Positions 63,031 to 64,000 of a stretch of 64,000 bases of DNA are shown here, in pieces; within the stretch, counting starts at the first letter, position 1, and the number at the start of each line of letters is the position of its first letter. The stretch is from Paenibacillus sp. URB8-2 (lineage in GTDB: Bacteria; Bacillota; Bacilli; Paenibacillales; Paenibacillaceae). Position numbers and translations under genes: made by a program. The notes beneath the pieces are model-generated. The model was not told where the DNA came from. It saw nothing but the letters and a program-made list of their open reading frames with translations, and ran no database searches. The stretch spans positions 4,526,001-4,590,000 of the forward strand of contig NZ_AP023239.1 of assembly GCF_013393385.1 (NCBI RefSeq), in the 5' to 3' direction.

Positions 63031-63059
63031 GTATATATTTACGTTCATATTCTGTCAAT
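63031..63059 (-). promoter_or_regulatory. Sigma-A promoter of the nitrogenase-like operon
   Basis: TTGACA (63054-63059, minus strand) and TATACT (63031-63036) have an exact 17-bp spacer. The leader to the start codon is about 100 nt. Confidence 0.75.
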
Positions 63060-63118
63060 ATATTCTATGGTTTATTTTGTAAAGTAAATTGCCAACAAGT
63101 TGAAAAAATCTATGAACA

Positions 63119-63580
63119 GGGGTATTTCCGCTTTTGCTGATCGGATACTTGTTCTGGCTCGATTGGCGGATGGCGCTTGTGCTGCTGGTTCTGGTCATTT
63201 TTGTGTTGTGGCTGCAGGGCCATGTGTATTGCCAGTGAAGAAGGGAAGCAGGATTACCGGGATTACAATTCTTTTCTGGAGGAAATGAACGCGGCGGGCG
63301 TCGAGTATGTGCGGGGGCATCCAGGCGGTGAAGATTTTCGGCGTGACAGCCAAATCCTTCCTGACCTTTAAGCGGGCAGTGGAAAAATACCGGGTTCTGT
63401 CGCATAAACCACCGATATGTACAAAGCCTCCTATAGCCTGTTTGTCGTGATCGTGCTCTCACTGATTTCCTTCGTCGTGCCTGTCGGCATGCTGCTGCTC
63501 AGCGGCGATCCAGGCAACCCGGAGTTTACGCTTACCTTTACCGTGTTAACTGCGTGGATTTGTGAGTGGATTTGGGTTGT
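63119..63580 (+). pseudogene. Decayed ABC exporter (membrane domain)
   Basis: Successive frames read LLIGYLFWLDWRMALVLLVL, EEGKQDYRDYNSFLEEMNAA, GVEYVRG, AVKIFGVTAKSFLTFKRAVE and MYKASYSLFVVIVLSLISFV. Together these are the transmembrane part of an MsbA-type ABC exporter, broken by at least two frameshifts and lacking the ATPase domain. Confidence 0.7.
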
Positions 63581-63611
63581 CAAGCCTCCCCGGGATCAGC
63601 CAATGGCCTGC

Positions 63612-63953
63612 TGAAGGCCCCCCTTTTGTACCCGCTCCATATTAATGAACACGTACAATCGTCGCATCGATCATGATGCTTTCAAGGTCGGGTTCAATCG
63701 AGACATGCTCTTAAATCCAGTCCCAAATGCCGGCGATTTGCCAGCGGCGAACCCGGCTGTAGACGGTGGACCAGGAGCCGTAGGTTTCCGGTAAATCTCG
63801 CCAGGGCGCACCTGTTCGCGCCACCCACAGCATGGCATTCAGCATCTGGCGATGGTCTTTCGGGGTGTTCCCTCCTTGGGGTTTTCGTTCCGACGGCAGA
63901 TGATCCTTGATTTTTTCCCATTGGTTATCACAGATTTCGTATCGTCTTATCAC
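63612..63953 (-). pseudogene. IS5-family transposase, N-terminal remnant
   Basis: From a GTG start: RRYEICDNQWEKIKDHLPSE, MLNAMLWVARTGAPWRDLPE, YGSWSTVYSRVRRW, then a nonsense codon after GIWDWI. It continues as EHVSIEPDLESIMIDATIVR (first catalytic Asp) with a second stop before the frame is lost. The C-terminal half is missing. Confidence 0.82.
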
Positions 63954-64000
63954 ACCTACTATTTACCCAATTTTTAAAAAATCATAGTTTGCATACATGC

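Overview
The window looks like a Paenibacillus-type Gram-positive, spore-forming chromosome. Support comes from a coproporphyrin-pathway HemQ, an Sda sporulation checkpoint gene, a YheC/D-type spore-coat ATP-grasp protein, a YesM/YesN two-component pair, many S-layer-homology (SLH) proteins, and AGGAG-type ribosome binding sites. No rRNA, tRNA or CRISPR array was seen. The genus is inferred from gene content only.

Layout. (1) 0-5.5 kb is a conserved core: hemQ (cut by the left edge), an NDH-2 NADH dehydrogenase with a small partner, divergent yumC-type ferredoxin/flavodoxin-NADP reductase, sda with LexA and DnaA boxes, a YheC/D-like protein and a small membrane protein. (2) 5.5-7.2 kb is an intact IS1182-family element sitting in the loop of a transcription terminator. 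(3) 7.3-22.1 kb is a polysaccharide-utilisation locus on the minus strand: YesM kinase, YesN regulator, solute-binding lipoprotein, a 2310-residue GH27-like/GH31 glycosidase with several carbohydrate-binding modules, and an SLH protein. An IS630-family element has separated the glycosidase start codon from its ribosome binding site. (4) 22.4-24.4 kb holds an MFS exporter and remnants of a regulator/dehydrogenase/monooxygenase cluster.

(5) 24.4-36.1 kb is AT-rich. It carries small, unrelated, mostly minus-strand genes (acetyltransferases, histidine phosphatases, a kinase, methyltransferases, a nucleotidyltransferase, small membrane proteins). Many are separated by a roughly 140-185 bp imperfect palindrome resembling an integron attC site. 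More copies lie at 58.9-59.6 kb. No integrase is present. (6) 36.3-57.5 kb is a long minus-strand gene train. It has four SLH proteins (three sharing a large repeated module), a GLUG-repeat protein, a FecCD-type ABC importer (binding lipoprotein, permease, ATPase), an ExbB-like and an ExbD-like (DUF2149) motor pair, and two surface-facing proteins with long linkers and one C-terminal membrane segment. I read it as a candidate motor-assisted uptake system of a Gram-positive surface.

(7) 57.7-59.6 kb holds IS3 remnants, a broken toxin-antitoxin pair and a DinB-like cassette. (8) 60.0-63.1 kb is a two-gene nitrogenase-like operon (NifD/E-like and NifK/N-like subunits, no NifH) with a clear sigma-A promoter, flanked by two different remnants of IS5-family transposase genes. 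A decayed ABC exporter lies at 63.1-63.6 kb.
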